From Smittia aterrima (taxonomy: Eukaryota; Arthropoda; Insecta; Diptera; Chironomidae): a stretch of DNA of 64,000 nt. The position numbers and the translations under genes are program-made. The stretch is taken from positions 186,001 through 250,000 of the forward strand of contig CP093831.1 of assembly GCA_033063855.1 (NCBI GenBank), in the 5' to 3' direction. The notes below the pieces were generated by a model, which saw only the letters and a list, made by a program, of their open reading frames with translations, searched no databases and was not told the origin of the DNA. This document shows, piece by piece, positions 47,575 through 61,100 of the stretch (position 1 is the stretch's first letter; the number at the start of each line of letters is the position of its first letter).

Positions 47575-50124
47575 AGTTTACCTTCATCGCTGCAGAAATG
47601 AATTATGTAAGATTGAAATTGCAATAAATTTCACTCAATTGTTCACATTCAATAGAAATGTCGTTTTAAATCTCATCGTAAATCTTTTCTTTAAATCTTT
47701 AATGAAACAACTGTCAACTGAAAAGATTCACTGTAATTGCATTTCCGTCCGTGAAAGGAATTTTTTCATTCACACAGATTTCCGACGAAGAAGAAAACTT
47801 GTCTATTCAAGCCTTGCAATGCAACGCAAAGCACAAGATAGGGGAAAGTATAAACAAAAAACAATTAATTCAATTACAAGTCAGCATCACTTCCTCTAGG
47901 ACGTGAGATTCGCTAGTATACATGAAGTTCTCCTTTTCTTCACGATCTAAGACAAAAATACAATGAAAGTTTCAGTAAGAAGGTGGCAGCAGTTCTAACG
48001 GTGTTTGCTGAAGGGCCACTCTCTTGTAACACCGATCTCAAATGTATTCAAAAAGTTTGAATCAGTAGTTCTCGAGAAATATCCATAAAGAATCGACTAA
48101 TTAGATTTCAAACTTTCGCATAGTCTGTCCATGTCTAACGAACGAGTCTCAACTTGCGACAATGCAAGAGGGAAATGCACTGATAATTGTACAAAATAAT
48201 ATGCACTCAACATTTATGTGTTCTTGGTGAGTGAATCTCAGATTTTATTGCTTTCCGACATGAAATGGTTCGCTGCGCGACAAGAATCTTCAATTCGCTC
48301 TCGCAAATGCAGTTGATTTCATACTATAATGTTATTGTTGAGGAATAATAATCTGTCTCAAGATGAGGAGAAATAAAAAAGGACATAACTAGTGCAAGCT
48401 GCAAATGTACTTCAAATCCTTTTCTTTATTTGATTTCATTCCTGTTCGTTGACTTTAGCTTTCATTCATAAAAGGATAGCTTATATAGAATAAATAGTTT
48501 TATTACTTCAATTTCAGGCAAGAATAAAGATTTATTTCTTTCCAAGTTTACCAAGTTCAATTCAAAGTGGAAAATAAAAAAGAATTAATAAATTTTTTGA
48601 GAATCTTCGAGTTGTAGAAGTTTTTGTTAACTAATATTTTGATTTAAAAATTCTAATGCATTTCCAACTAGTTTAGTAAGAGTCTTTGGCATCTTATCAA
48701 GGTTTGAAAAAGTTTTAAGTTATGTGTCAATATTTCGCCTCGACTTCACGCTTAGGTCTAGCTACCGTATTTGAGTTATTAATTGAGCTTTTGAGAAAGG
48801 AATTTCAAGGCAAGTGAAAGAGTCCTTTCTAATCATGCCAAAGGTTTTTTTATAACAAAGGAAACCTTTTCACTCATACGTATTCGCATTCTCGTGCTCG
48901 CCCACTCTGACATTCACAATTACATTTCTCATTATAATTAATTCACGCTTTTGGTGTGATTTATGTGCTTCGTGAGAGACGACGGCAAACAAAAAAGAAA
49001 GCAAACGAAAACTGTTGTGGAATATTAAACAAATGTTTAAGCTGTTTGACTTGCTTTAGTTGTGATAAATTAGTGTGACTCTCGTAAGGCGGAAGAGGGT
49101 GGAACATAAGGTAAGGGAAACTTTCTTGGTTGCAAAAAATAAGAATCTGTTTTAAAGTAATGTTTTAAAGCTCAATCCAATCGTCATAATTTTTCTAATA
49201 ATGAATCATTATTAATGATCGTTCTTACCTTTTGGATCTTTTAATTCATAGTTTATTCAATATGGATTTTTCATGTTGTCAACTGAAGGAGAAATCCTTT
49301 TAAGTAAAAAACTGCAAAAAGGTCTTTAGTTCTTACTCCCCATTGAATTATAAATTTAGGCCTTACATCTGCCATTGGCTACATCAGAAATTCTGAAGTC
49401 GTTGTGATACAAAAAGGATTAGAGGAAAAAAAGAAGAAAAGAGGAAAGTTTACGTGCAACAAGAAAAAATTTAAATTAAGATGTTAATTGAAACAAATAC
49501 TAAAAAATAATGATAAAAAGTTTGTTTCGACATCTTCTGCCAGTTTTAACAAATAAATCTCATTCAGTAAAATGCTCACTTCGTAATCGTAAAATGTTAT
49601 GGCCATTCGGTCGCTGGGGAATTTGTTAGGATTCTCTGTGAAAAGCTTCTCTCGACCAATGAGTCCTTTTCATAATGGAGCTTTTACTGAAGTTGTTACA
49701 TTTTAATTCACTGAAGGTGAATAAAGAAAATATTAGAAATGCTTTAGGGAACTGCCCATCATTAGCAGACGTAAAGAAAGTAAATTTCAAAAGAGATTCT
49801 TCAAGCAAGAAAGCGGGTTTCATAAGCATAAATTTTGACTTCCAATCAGTGTCTACTGAATTTTTATAAGTTTAAATAAAAATTTAAAATTTTTATTTGG
49901 TTTATTTTCTTTATTTTGAAAAAGAGAAATATCACGGAAAATTCTTGTTTTCACTTATTACTACTCAAAGGCTCAAACGCAATTATTTAAGTCTTTGTAT
50001 ATCAAGATTTGACTGTTGATTCCAGAGTCGCTACTCGACCAATAGTATCAATTTTAAAGAGAGAAATTGTTAGAACATTAGCCGTCAGTCATCAAGGTCG
50101 TCTTGTCCAGTAACCAGAACCATC
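47575..50124. other. Region downstream of hexokinase, no gene seen
   Basis: Holds the hexokinase 3' UTR (minus strand; an AATAAA on the minus strand occurs near 49870-49920) and a 47-bp copy of the end of the hexokinase coding region at 49364-49411, described separately. The frames at 49626-49829 and 49675-49869 are complements of each other and lack domains. Confidence 0.5.
49364..49411 (-). repeat. Second copy of the hexokinase C-terminal coding end
   Basis: Read on the minus strand it encodes YHNDFRISDVANGRCKA then a stop, against YHHDFINGDVANGRC and stop at the end of the main gene (50125-50172). The reading frame and a stop are kept. It is preceded on the minus strand by a long pyrimidine run (about 49412-49450) and a TTCAG inside the copy, which could serve as a splice acceptor. 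Either a partial duplication or an alternative last exon. Confidence 0.6.
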
Positions 50125-53100
50125 CTAACATCTGCCATTGGCTACATCGCCATTTATGAAGTCGTGATGATAACCGTTTGTGTGCAGCTCGTGGCCTTTT
50201 ATAGCTTTCGCAATTCCGTTCATCAATTTGCCATTGTGTTCATGTTCACTCGATGACGCTGCGAGACGAGTTTTGATTCGTTGCGCAATAGCACACACAA
50301 GACCAGCTCCTTTTCCAGATCCGTCTTCAGCCTGCATGATTTTGAACTACGAAGTTGAAAAATTAAGAAGAAAATAAATTCAAGATTTTGTCTATTCCAC
50401 AATCACGTTCGTGTCTACTCTTGGGAAGAAGCATGGTATCAAGTTTTATCTCATTTATTTACCTTCTTCTCTGGAGACAACTTCTTGATTAATTGCACCA
50501 TCCATGTCTTCAATCTTGGATGATGCTTGTAAACAGATCCATCGACAGCAATCGTTATGTCGTCCTCAGTCATTCGATTCAGCAGCACAGACGTGCAAAT
50601 AGAAACAAGTAAGGCGGCTCGATACGACACTAAAGCAACGACGTACTGGATCACTTTGATATCATCTTCGTCGTAGTCAACATTAAATCGGTAATTGAAT
50701 TTGTCGAGCACCGAGATGGTACTAGTGTTTGTGCCATTCAACGCATCTCTGTAAAGAAAGAAGGAATGAATGAGCTTTAAGCAAACAAGCAAGCAATTGT
50801 TATTTGAGATGTATCAAAGAAAATCATGAACAAATTGCCACTTACTCTTCTATATGTGAGACGTTATCTGTTTCAAACTTCCAAGGTGCTGGAAAGAGTT
50901 CCTTTGAAGCCTTCGCAAAGAGAAGTCCTTTGTCTTGCATGGATTTCATTACAACTCGAACAACTTCTCCCAAGTATTTTCCGCTGATATACTTCTCGAA
51001 CCTATTCGTAAAGAAGCGACATAAGTTGCAGTTGTTAAGAAAAAAGAGCAGATTACAGCAATTTTGCACGACAATAATCGCTTGTTCAGAAATTTCTTTC
51101 TCCATGCAAAGCTTATTCAAACGCTTAACTCTATCTTTTCCTCTTAGTTTGAGTATGGTAGGTAAAGTTGCTGACACAATAATGATCAAATGAATAACAG
51201 CGACATCCCACTTTCGAAGTGAGTGACAACGAATAGCAATTTCGAGTACCATACGACGTTCGAGCTTCGTTTGATTGCATTGATGGAAAAAATGAAATCA
51301 ACTTACGTAAAGCTTCGCTTCAATAACGATCCATTATCCACCTCCTTGTCGTGCTCAGTTCTGATGAAATCGATTGTTCCTGCAAAAGTGAAAAATTGAA
51401 GGGATTAGTTTTATGCTCACATAGGAATTACGAGTGCTGAGTCTCAGTTATTTTAGAATGCCGTTGGGAATGTTAAGTTTATAAATGAATTTGAAAGAAT
51501 ACTCGATCAATGTTTGTTTTCTTTGAGACATATCCCACAGCATTGAGTGAAAAATATTTGTCAAAGTGGAAGTCGCAAGGATTAAAAGTTATAAGTCATT
51601 TACCTTTGTCACCAAAAGCTCCCCACTCGATGTCAATAATTACATGCTTTTCTCCATGACGCTCTCCTTCCCAATGATGAACGCGATCTGCACGTTCATA
51701 AAAAGCAGCATTCGAGCCGGTCCCTAAAATCATCCCAATACGTGTCTTGTTATCTAAACGTGCTCCCTCCACCTGATTGTTCCATTCACGTGAAAATGAA
51801 AGTTGTGGATAAAAAGTAGAAGAAAAAAATATTTCCATCAGAACGATTTTCATGAGAAGAAGAGAAGTTATAAATTACCAAAGTGCCAGTTGTATCATTA
51901 AGAATGCAGAGGACTTCGATATTAATCATTCCATGCTTCTGAAGCGCTGTTTGAAGCAATTGCACAACATCACAATTGAGAACTCCTGGACAGTTGAAGG
52001 ATTTAGTCCAAGTGACGAGCTCAGCTGAGTGAAGAGAATGTTGTTTCATTGGGAACGAGAATGTGAAGCCCATGGGAATTTTCATTTCAATTGGCATATT
52101 CTTTGTCTTCATAAAGTCTTTAACACATTCAGCAAGATAATCGAATAGTTGAAGTCCGCATGCAAGTCGTGCCTCGTCGCTGATATGATAGAACTTAAAT
52201 TCTTCCTTTAAAATTTCACCGTTTGCAAGTTCCAGCAAAATTACACGGAAGTTCGTACCACCCAAGTCGAGTGCTAAGTACGTTCCCTCCTCTTTTCCAT
52301 TAGGCAACTCGGGAATGTAAGTATTTTCCATTTGAAGCGACGATGTGTTATCATCTGTCGCCAAGGCCGTCAACATCTCGTGCTTGAAAGCATATCCGAC
52401 TTGCTGAATCTGATCATTGTTGAGAATTAAATTCTTAAGGGATTCTTTTACCTACAATGACAAAAAGAAAAAAAATTACTGATTAGCAATCCTGAGATGC
52501 GCAATTTGATTTATTTAAACGGCAGTCCCTTTAAACTTTAAGAGAAAATATCTCCTTAACAGCTAAGGCTCATCATCTGCTATGTCATAAAATTTTTATG
52601 AACTCGACGATTTTTTTATTGAATGCATCGTCCTAACTTGACCGTTTCGAGAAAAAGGCGAAACTGATCATAAATCTCAAACTGAAAAATCAATAAGAAA
52701 ACCCACATCACTTGCTCATGCTGTTTTTTGGGCTTTTCTCTCTCTACATTTCCCATGAGATAAACCGATTGACTTTCAACCTCACTTCGCGCCGTTTAGA
52801 AAACTGTTTTAATGTTTTGATTACTTCGTACAAGTATTTTTTTTTATGTAGCAAAATAGGCCCTGCGAGAAAAATTGAGCGTGTTTAAAATGTTTCAGTC
52901 TGTTTCTATCTCTTTGAATTAAGTCAGTGTAATCTGATATCAATTCGGATCGTGCTTATCAATTTAGGAATTATCAGAGTCAACGTTAATGAGTGCTCAT
53001 GACGTTCACTATCAAAATAATATTTTTCGCAAAAAATAAACTTGCATGTCTATAAACGTAAAACGACATGCAACTTTGCGTAATTAGAGGGCTTGTCTGT

Positions 53101-55163
53101 ATGTTATTTTAAAAGGTTATCACGTCAGACCTTTTGAATAAAAATACACAATTGTTGTCATCAAAGAAAATCAACAACAAACTTTGAAAACCTTGGAAAG
53201 TTTTTTCTTCCTTCTTATCGCCGTTGCTATTATTTATATTAAAAAGATATTTCTCGAGCTGCGCAAAAAGGAGAAAACTTGCAAAGGTCAGCATTTACAG
53301 TAGGCAGAAGGTTGATATATTAAGCTAACAGAAACAAAAAGAATACCCAATCACGATTTTCAGAATGTTTTCCTTCGCATTAAGCTAATATTCTTAGGCT
53401 AGCAGTTTGACGTTTGAGATAAAAAATGATCTTCGAATTATGTGAAAATCCGCTCATGCTTTCTCTGATAGTGAACCCAAGCGAATAATTCACAAACTCA
53501 GACAGCAGGTGTCGTAATTGATGTCGTTTTGGCTAATGCAAGTAAACTGTTTGCAGTAGCGGGAGAACGATTGTTGATACATGATTAAAGAGAGGAACGG
53601 AAAAAGTCGCTGTACTTTAATATCGCAAAAACAGAGGCAAGTTAGTTAAATCCGGTTTGAAACACGATTTTTTTTTTCTTCACAAGTGTCTCGTGAGATA
53701 AACGTCTCAGGCGATTCACTCTTTGCGATCTCATTGCATGCGATTTAATGATGTTTGTTTATACGATTTTTTGCCTCGTAAATTGGAGCAAAAATGTTCG
53801 CTTGCGTTCGAGAGTCAGACATTCGAGAGTATTGCGCCATCAAAAAACTTCGAACAGTATTGACCCCCAAATAGGTTAAAGTCAAACAAGGAGAGATAAG
53901 CGGTGATAACGGGAATTGTCTAATTAAAGCTGTCGCTTATGAACTTCGTGTTATCAGCATAAATTGATCGTTTGATTAAACTCATATTCTGAGTAATTTT
54001 CTCATAGAAGGTTCAAGGGCGTATCAGTCATTTAAGGTTGCGCGGCGCGTAAATAGCTTGAATTCCTTATTTGACTTTCGTGAATTCCTTATTTTGTATT
54101 TAAACGAAATGCTGCTGTTCATTGAATGGAAGTCTTTATTGACTTGCGGAAGCTTATTCTGCTCCCTCTCTCTCTCTCTCTTTTCTCAACAATAACTGAC
54201 AAAATTGGAATAAACTCGTTTCGAGCATGACTCGAGGAGGTTTCTTCTGTGCAAGACGGAGTGAATCAAATGAGAGAAGATTCCAATTCGTCATTTAATT
54301 CATTCAATTTAAAATGAAAGCGTAAAGTGGCTTTTATTTAATTCAGATTCAACTCACGTGTCACAAGTTGAGGCGGTCTGAGTGATTTATATTTTGGAAT
54401 TCCTGTTGCCTTTTTGCAAAGTAAGACTTTTGCTTCAAGAAATTGTCGATATTTTACACTACATCTACACACTCTGATAAAATATATTTTTAAAGAATTT
54501 ACACGTTATGCTGCGAGAGCGAAAGAACAACTTTAGCCGTTACGATCGATTTTCAAAGCAATCTTCAAGACCACACAAGGGTAATGGCATTTGATAACAA
54601 ATTGCTTGTTTGAGTGTTTCTATATAGTGACATATTAATTCTCATGGTCAAAGAAGTGACGGTTTAGAAAATAAGAATGAACATGTCTTATATGACAAAG
54701 AAAGAATTTCCATTAAATAACTCAATTTTTGGCCTAATGGAATTTCTTTTCATCGCACTCGAAAAGAATGCCAGAGAGAGAAACTCCAGGAAAAATTTGT
54801 CCTAAAATATGATGTCAAATCGCTTCTTTTCTTTCTTGACGAGAATTCTGTTTTTTTTTCTCTGGAATTGCCTTACAAAGTTTGATTAAGGGCTCTAGGC
54901 TTATAGAAAAGTTGAGAACATGCAATTAACTCTGTTTCAGGAAGGAATATTCCACAGTTGAAAGAAAATGCATGCGCAATTTTTTTTTTGTAACATTTCA
55001 AAAAAAAATTCCTTCGATATTTTTAGATACGAGAAACAAAACATTTTATATTTTTCTAAACTTTTTGGATACTTACAAGTGCCGTTCTTTTTATATCTTC
55101 TAAGTGCAGATCATTAACTTGCTGATCGCCATCGTCTTGTTTCTTCAAAGAAACTCCACACAT
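50125..55163 (-). CDS. Hex: Hexokinase (7 exons, 521 aa)
   Basis: Exons on the minus strand: 55163-55077, 52451-51879, 51772-51604, 51379-51307, 51001-50846, 50748-50463 and 50346-50125; 1566 nt in one frame with GT-AG introns, the first 2.6 kb. The enzyme phosphorylates glucose and other hexoses with ATP in the cytosol, the first step of glycolysis. Visible motifs: phosphate-1 LALDLGGTNFR (88-98), sugar-binding GFTFSFP (157-163) and WTKSF (177-181), NDTTGTL with catalytic D215, GTGSNAAFYE (238-246), EWGAFGD (269-275), FEKYISGKYLGE (302-313) and adenosine-site VDGSVYKHHP and EDGSGKGAGL (455-464). All glucose-contacting residues expected (N214, D215, N241, E269, E303) are present. A single kinase unit, as usual in insects, but normal proteins stop near residue 475; here a 46-residue His/Asn/Gly-rich tail follows. 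The start is the first ATG of exon 1; other first exons are possible. Confidence 0.95.
52452..55076 (-). other. Large first intron of hexokinase
   Basis: 2625 bp from donor GTAAGT (55076-55071) to a TTGTAG acceptor at 52452. Contains a CT-rich microsatellite at 54165-54180. No nested coding signal; the frame at 53109-53294 lacks a domain. A likely site for promoter-proximal regulatory elements or alternative first exons. Confidence 0.7.
54165..54180. repeat. (CT)8 microsatellite in hexokinase intron 1
   Basis: Eight CT units. On the hexokinase sense strand this reads (GA)n, the type of sequence bound by GAGA factor in flies. Confidence 0.85.
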
Positions 55164-58100
55164 CTTGTTAACTTTAACAAAAGCTCTTCTCTCTATAATG
55201 GAACAACTTTAAGCAAGATTGCCTTGTCTTTGCACTTTCAATTCTTCGAGAATTATTGATCAGTTTTTTAAAGCGAATGCAAGTTTCTTTCCTTGAAGTG
55301 GAGCCTATTAATATTTAACCGATTAGCGACTTGTCGCACCGCAAGCTTGAAAGAAACTGAGCTGAAGTTTCCCTTTTGTGTCTTATTAAATGAAAACACA
55401 GCCGCAAAAATTATTCTCTCGGAACTGAGACGATAATCTAACAATTTGTTTGTATTGATCGCTAGTTCACATTTGTCTAGAAAGCAGAGAAAATCTCCAT
55501 TTTTCGATTACCAACAGTTGTGAAACATGTGTTGACGCTTACAGACATGCATGGCTAAGCCGAAATTAAAGGCCACAGCGCACGAGGAATCAAATTGATA
55601 TCACACTCGTTGATAATTCCGCCGAAAATATTTTTAGAAATTTCTCACGACGATTCTGTCGGCGAAACGCAAAACCGGCGAGAACTAGAGAATATTCATT
55701 CGTTGTCGCATTGATTGCTCTCATAAATTAAACTCGCGGTACTCGTTGTGGAATTGAACTGCACGTTGATATGCAAATCGTCGGACTTCGTATAGTCAAA
55801 CTTACGGGACGGTGAGTGAGTTATAATATTCATCGCTTATGAGAAATTGTGATTTATTGCTTTATCAGCTCGTGTTCGTCGTCACAAAAAAATGTCAATT
55901 AATTTCTTTCGAGATTAAAATATTATCATTAGATTTTTTCAGTGCTACGCGTTTTAAGGTTATTTTTTATTCCTTCAAACAAGATCTTGATAAATAATTA
56001 ATTACGTCCTTTTTTCTTCTTTAGCAACTGTTATCAATAAAATATTTAAGGAGCTCATGGTCATTAGAAATTTGCTTCTCCAAATATAAAAAGAGATTTA
56101 AATTGAAGCATTTAGTTGTATATGTAAGCAAATCTTTGTTCGGATAAAATATTGTAAGCATACGTTTCTGTGAACATGGAAAAGTTTACAGACGCTCAAA
56201 ATTTTCCTTCTTTCTTACAAGCGAGGTTTGTTAGGAAATTAAATTTTCTTTTCTGGCGCTTTTCTTCAAGAATTTTCCTTCGCTTGACAATTAACGTTAT
56301 TCATGATTCATAACCGAAATGCATCATTTCAATTTCTTTAATCTCTCGATCGTTTGCCTTGATTTTCAATATTTTCAGTCGAGATATTATTGTTATGTAA
56401 ATATTTTCTAATTAAAATTGTTGTTCATGTAGGATCAAATGCATTCATTGACGTCCGAGCCCTGTCACACTCCTGTTGCTTCGAAGCTGCTTTATTGTGT
56501 TCTTATTTACTCAATAAAAAACATGTTAACGATTATGCTAAAATGAAATGAAAATAAAAGGCCACAAACTGGTCGTTGACGAGATGATGCTCGTAAAACA
56601 TTTCGCTAGTCGTCATGTATGAAGAAATTTTCATTTTAATTCAATTTGCTTTACTTTTGATCGTAAAACCGGATGAATCTGGAAACTCTTATAAAGCTTC
56701 TTGGCTTATCACAAATAGATTTCATTAAAATGAAAAAGAAATAAAATGAGAATTATCTGCTGTTATGAGTCCGAAAGTCAGAAACTGTTGACATGAGCGC
56801 GTCGAGTCTGCTCGAAACTGTTGTCAAGTGACTAAATGACGAACGTAATGAAAAGTAAATAAGAAATGTCGGAGGGTGAAACAGAGAATAAAGGTTTGAC
56901 ACGAGCCCCACCTTAAACATCATCATCAAACTTCAAATCCTTACGAAGACGAAGAAATGATTATGAGAGTTGTTAGGAATTTGATAAGCTTGTCTGGCAG
57001 AGCTTTTGAGTCTCAGTTTATTCGAAAAATGAGTGGGAGAACCTGTTTGAGTAAGATTACCAAGGTCGAAGATGGTTGGAGTTAGAAGCTTTGACGACAA
57101 ACTTCGACAATTCAGTTACGAAAGAGTCAGCAATCTCTTGTGAGGACATATTGTGAAGAGTGTTGATTTTAAAAGTGATTAAGATAACATATTTTGGTGA
57201 TTTTAAATACTGAACTTGACCCAATTGTGAACGACATGTTTGTAAATATTTTACTATTTCATAATGAGGGAGTTTCAAGGGATCAGAGATGAATTTAATT
57301 TTACAGCAATTTCTATGGGTCAAGAACGAAAATTTCTGGATCACGAGTCTTCATCGGCATGATTTCGTTTCAGGGAATACTTTGCGTACGTGTTTACTCA
57401 GCGGTTGATAAAAGCGTTTTATTAATTTAAATTTCGTGCCGTGACCCAAACGACACCTCATTACGACATCGCCCAGATAATTGATTACCGTCGAGAAGGT
57501 TCCTACACTCGAGAAAATCCTCATCGGAAAAGTTTTTATTCCACGATTGAATAACTAGCTGGTGAGTCAAGAAACTTGCGAAGATATCAATGAGTTTGTG
57601 TTTAGAAAAATCGATAGAAAATCTTCGTCTTTAGCTTATTGCTTAAGGTTTTGGCAAGGAATTTTACCACTCATTCATGCATGGCTCAAAAGTAAATATT
57701 CGAAGAAACTCTTTCTACATGAATGTGTCCTTGGAATGAAAAGTTTCAGTAAAGCGTTGGGAAGCATAAAGAAAAACTTTCATTGAATATGGAAAAAGTT
57801 CTTTCTAGAGCTAAAAGAAAATATATTTGAACTTATTTAAGCGAGTACTCGATTTATGGACTTTTGGGAAAACCACAAGAACTGATTCAAACCATTTTTC
57901 ACTACTTGAACAAAGCAAAGTTTATTTGTAGAAGACTTTATTTATCAAGGAATTGTAAATATTTTTAAAATATTTAATAAACACTTAGCGATTTCATAAA
58001 AAATATTCTCAGTAAGATGAAAAGTCATCGTAATAAGATAATTCACTTTCTCCAATGTTTTGCTGCAAACAAGTGTCACAAGCACGTCTCAGAGAGCAAA

Positions 58101-61100
58101 GCTTTCCCGCTTATCAGGCCTCTTAACGCTCATCCCACATTTCTCTTTCCCATCATCGAAAGCCTGTGACTTATCACGATCTCGTGCATCTCATTTATTC
58201 ACGTAATGCCTTATAATGTGACTCGAATTGCTTAATTAACAATCCTTTAAAGCCTTCATTGAGCTCTCTTCTCATTATAATTGGAAATCACTTGCCCTTT
58301 CTGCCCCATCTTCCGACTAATGGAATGTGATAGCGTCATTGAATTGGAAATGGTGAAGCGTCTGACACCGCTTCAAGGATCATTATTGACTTCGTGCAAC
58401 ATGTGTCCTTCTCTCTTTCGGTTTTCACATGACTTCCGACGTCGCACCCCAAACTATTCCAAGGACATTTACATGCGAAGTCGAAATCTGTAATCAAGGC
58501 TGGATGTGACATCACGTGCATGGAAAAGGGTCAAACAATTTGTTATGTGAGAAAAGGTTGATTCGATAAAAATTAGAGTTTGTAGGAGTCTTCGATTTTT
58601 TCCTGTGAGATGAAAGTGCGAGGCAGCAAATCGAACTTTAATGACGAAAATAATGATAATCGGGAAAATTTAGTTTCACCCACACCTTGGCAGACGACAC
58701 CATCGAGTCGACAAATATTTCCCAAAGCTCAGTAATTTAATCTCGCAAACTTTTGCGCTGCTGATTCGAGCCACGAAAAGTAAGCAACAGTGAAAAAAAA
58801 CAATTTGCACAATAAAAATTCTTAATGGGCATCTCGAGAGGAAAGCAAAATTATTTATGGGGTTTACTTTAAGGCTTTACATTAGCCGAAGAATTCAAGG
58901 CATGGCACAGCAGCAGCTTTATAGCATGAAGAAGAAGAAGAACTCGTTTTAAATTCGTTGAGAACCTAATTGAACCAAATGATCGCCTAATGTTTGTCTT
59001 GTCTTATGTTGACAAAAATTCTGTCACAAAATAATATTTTCCATTGAATTTTGTTAAAGCTTATTCCCATTTTTTATTAGTCTTACACAACACAAGGGTT
59101 TTGCTATCTGCCTTTGAAAAAGCCTATTGATTTGAATTATTATCAAAGAAGGCAGGAAAAAAAATAAACTCAACAGGCAAACAAGTGATATAAAGAGTTA
59201 AAGAGATGTGTTTAAGACTCCATAGAAATATAATCTCGTTAGACAGATAGATTTGATGCATGAGGTTTATAAGATAGCTAAATAATTGAAGTCGAGAAGA
59301 TATTCCACGCTAGTTGCTTTGAGATTTATGAGCGAACAAAGCAATCTTATTTAATAACATGCCAGAGAGAAAGAGCCGCGAAAAAGTTGAATATTTATTA
59401 GGATTCGTCGCGCCTTACAACCGCAGTTAGTTTATTTGTGTGTATCTCAAAGCTACGAGAGTCGGCGAGCAAGAATTTATCGTTGAATACCGGAGACTTT
59501 ATGGAGCTATTTATTGTCGACATTGCCATAAATATTTCTCGTGGTGTTAATTAGATTTGCTGGTTGTGAGGAAACACCCTCTAGCGCACTCTCGCTTTTC
59601 GTTCACTGTTTTTAATCGGAAATTGGGAGTTCAAGTTATTCAACACTAACTTTCTTTTTCGATTTTTGTCCATTATCTCAAATTGTTATTGATAATCCAC
59701 TCTCACTTCACAGTTTGATAAAATGTCATTTTAAGTCAACTCAGGATTGGCTCGGCAGTTTGGCAGCATTCAATGAACATGTAGTAGTGTGAATGTTCAT
59801 CAAAAAAAATTGGAACACGCAAAACCCATTTAGAATATTAGATCCAGTAACCTTCGATTTCCTCCACGACTGTGGATAATTTGGGCGAATGTGCTAATTT
59901 ATTTTGCTGGCTCGTAACAGCCCTGCTGAGAGAATGAGGTTGACTTGTTTAAGGATGAGTAAGAAGCCACTGCAGGAAATAGGAAGGAAAGCTAAGAGCT
60001 CTGATGTTTTCTTTTTTGAGCACTTGCCAGCACACTCAAGATAAAATGTGCATGACTCCGAGAGACACGTTTTTTATGATCCGATTGGCTTAGAGTCGTG
60101 ATTAAAGTTGCTTCCTCTTTAAAACAAGAATGGAAATGGCTTTGACAATATAATTGCGTAAAGTTCGTAGAAATTTTCAAAATAGTTCATTCCACATCAG
60201 TGATTTCACAATGATAAAGTTTGGTTGAAATTATTCTTCAAACTTTACCAAAGTTGTCCACCGACTGGCTTCTGTTTAATTAAACGATTTGCGAAAGGCA
60301 AATTCTCGTCTTTTCAATTTCATTCGAGTTAAATGAAACATTAAAATTTAATTGAAACTACTCCTTTCAATTTGGCTGAAGGAGTATGACTCAATTTCTG
60401 CTTCGAATTAAGATACCGTTATTGTATGTATATTCAAGTCAGAGAAAATAACTTTGTGAAACGATATGGCCACAAGAGAGTGTTCAGACCAATTTAAATC
60501 TTTGGGGTTTTCATTTAATGCCCCGTCGTCTTTAACATAAATAGTTGTAGATCTATGTTCCAACCAAGCCCGGCAGATAATTCAGAAATGATTCGACTTA
60601 GATTTATGAAGAAGATTAAGTTTTAAAGTTTACTTTACTTTCATAATTCATGATAAATGGAAAACAAAGATTTTCAGCGAATGAACTTTTCTTTACTTTT
60701 CATCTGAAAGACAATTTTCGGTCTGATTTGTTCTACCTGAACTCATGAAAAATAAATTTTCAAGAATTTCCGTTGAGTCGTCTGATTTCGATAACAAAAT
60801 TTATTAATTTTCTTGCTCTCATTGTCTTTTCCACGTTTGCGCTCGAAGAAAGGAAAATAATTGAAAGAAAATTTTCATATGATGAAGCGGCAAATGTGTG
60901 GGAAGAAGAGAATTAATTAAAATAATTATAATTAATGGCGGTTGTAGTATCTTTAAGTTTTCGACAGTGGGATGCAAAAGCGTGAAAATTTATGATGTCG
61001 TGGAACTAGGTCGAATTTTTTTTTATCTTATTTTAAGTCGTTAGATATTTTTTTATTGCCAAACTAAGCTCTGAAAATAAAATTTAGTTTTAATTATAAT

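Noticed and set aside
56957..57085. 42-codon plus-strand ATG frame
   Set aside because: Composition is plausible but there is no domain, no splice context and an overlapping minus-strand frame of equal quality.
57057..57344. 95-aa minus-strand open frame upstream of hexokinase
   Set aside because: No recognisable domain or splice partners; kept out for lack of support.
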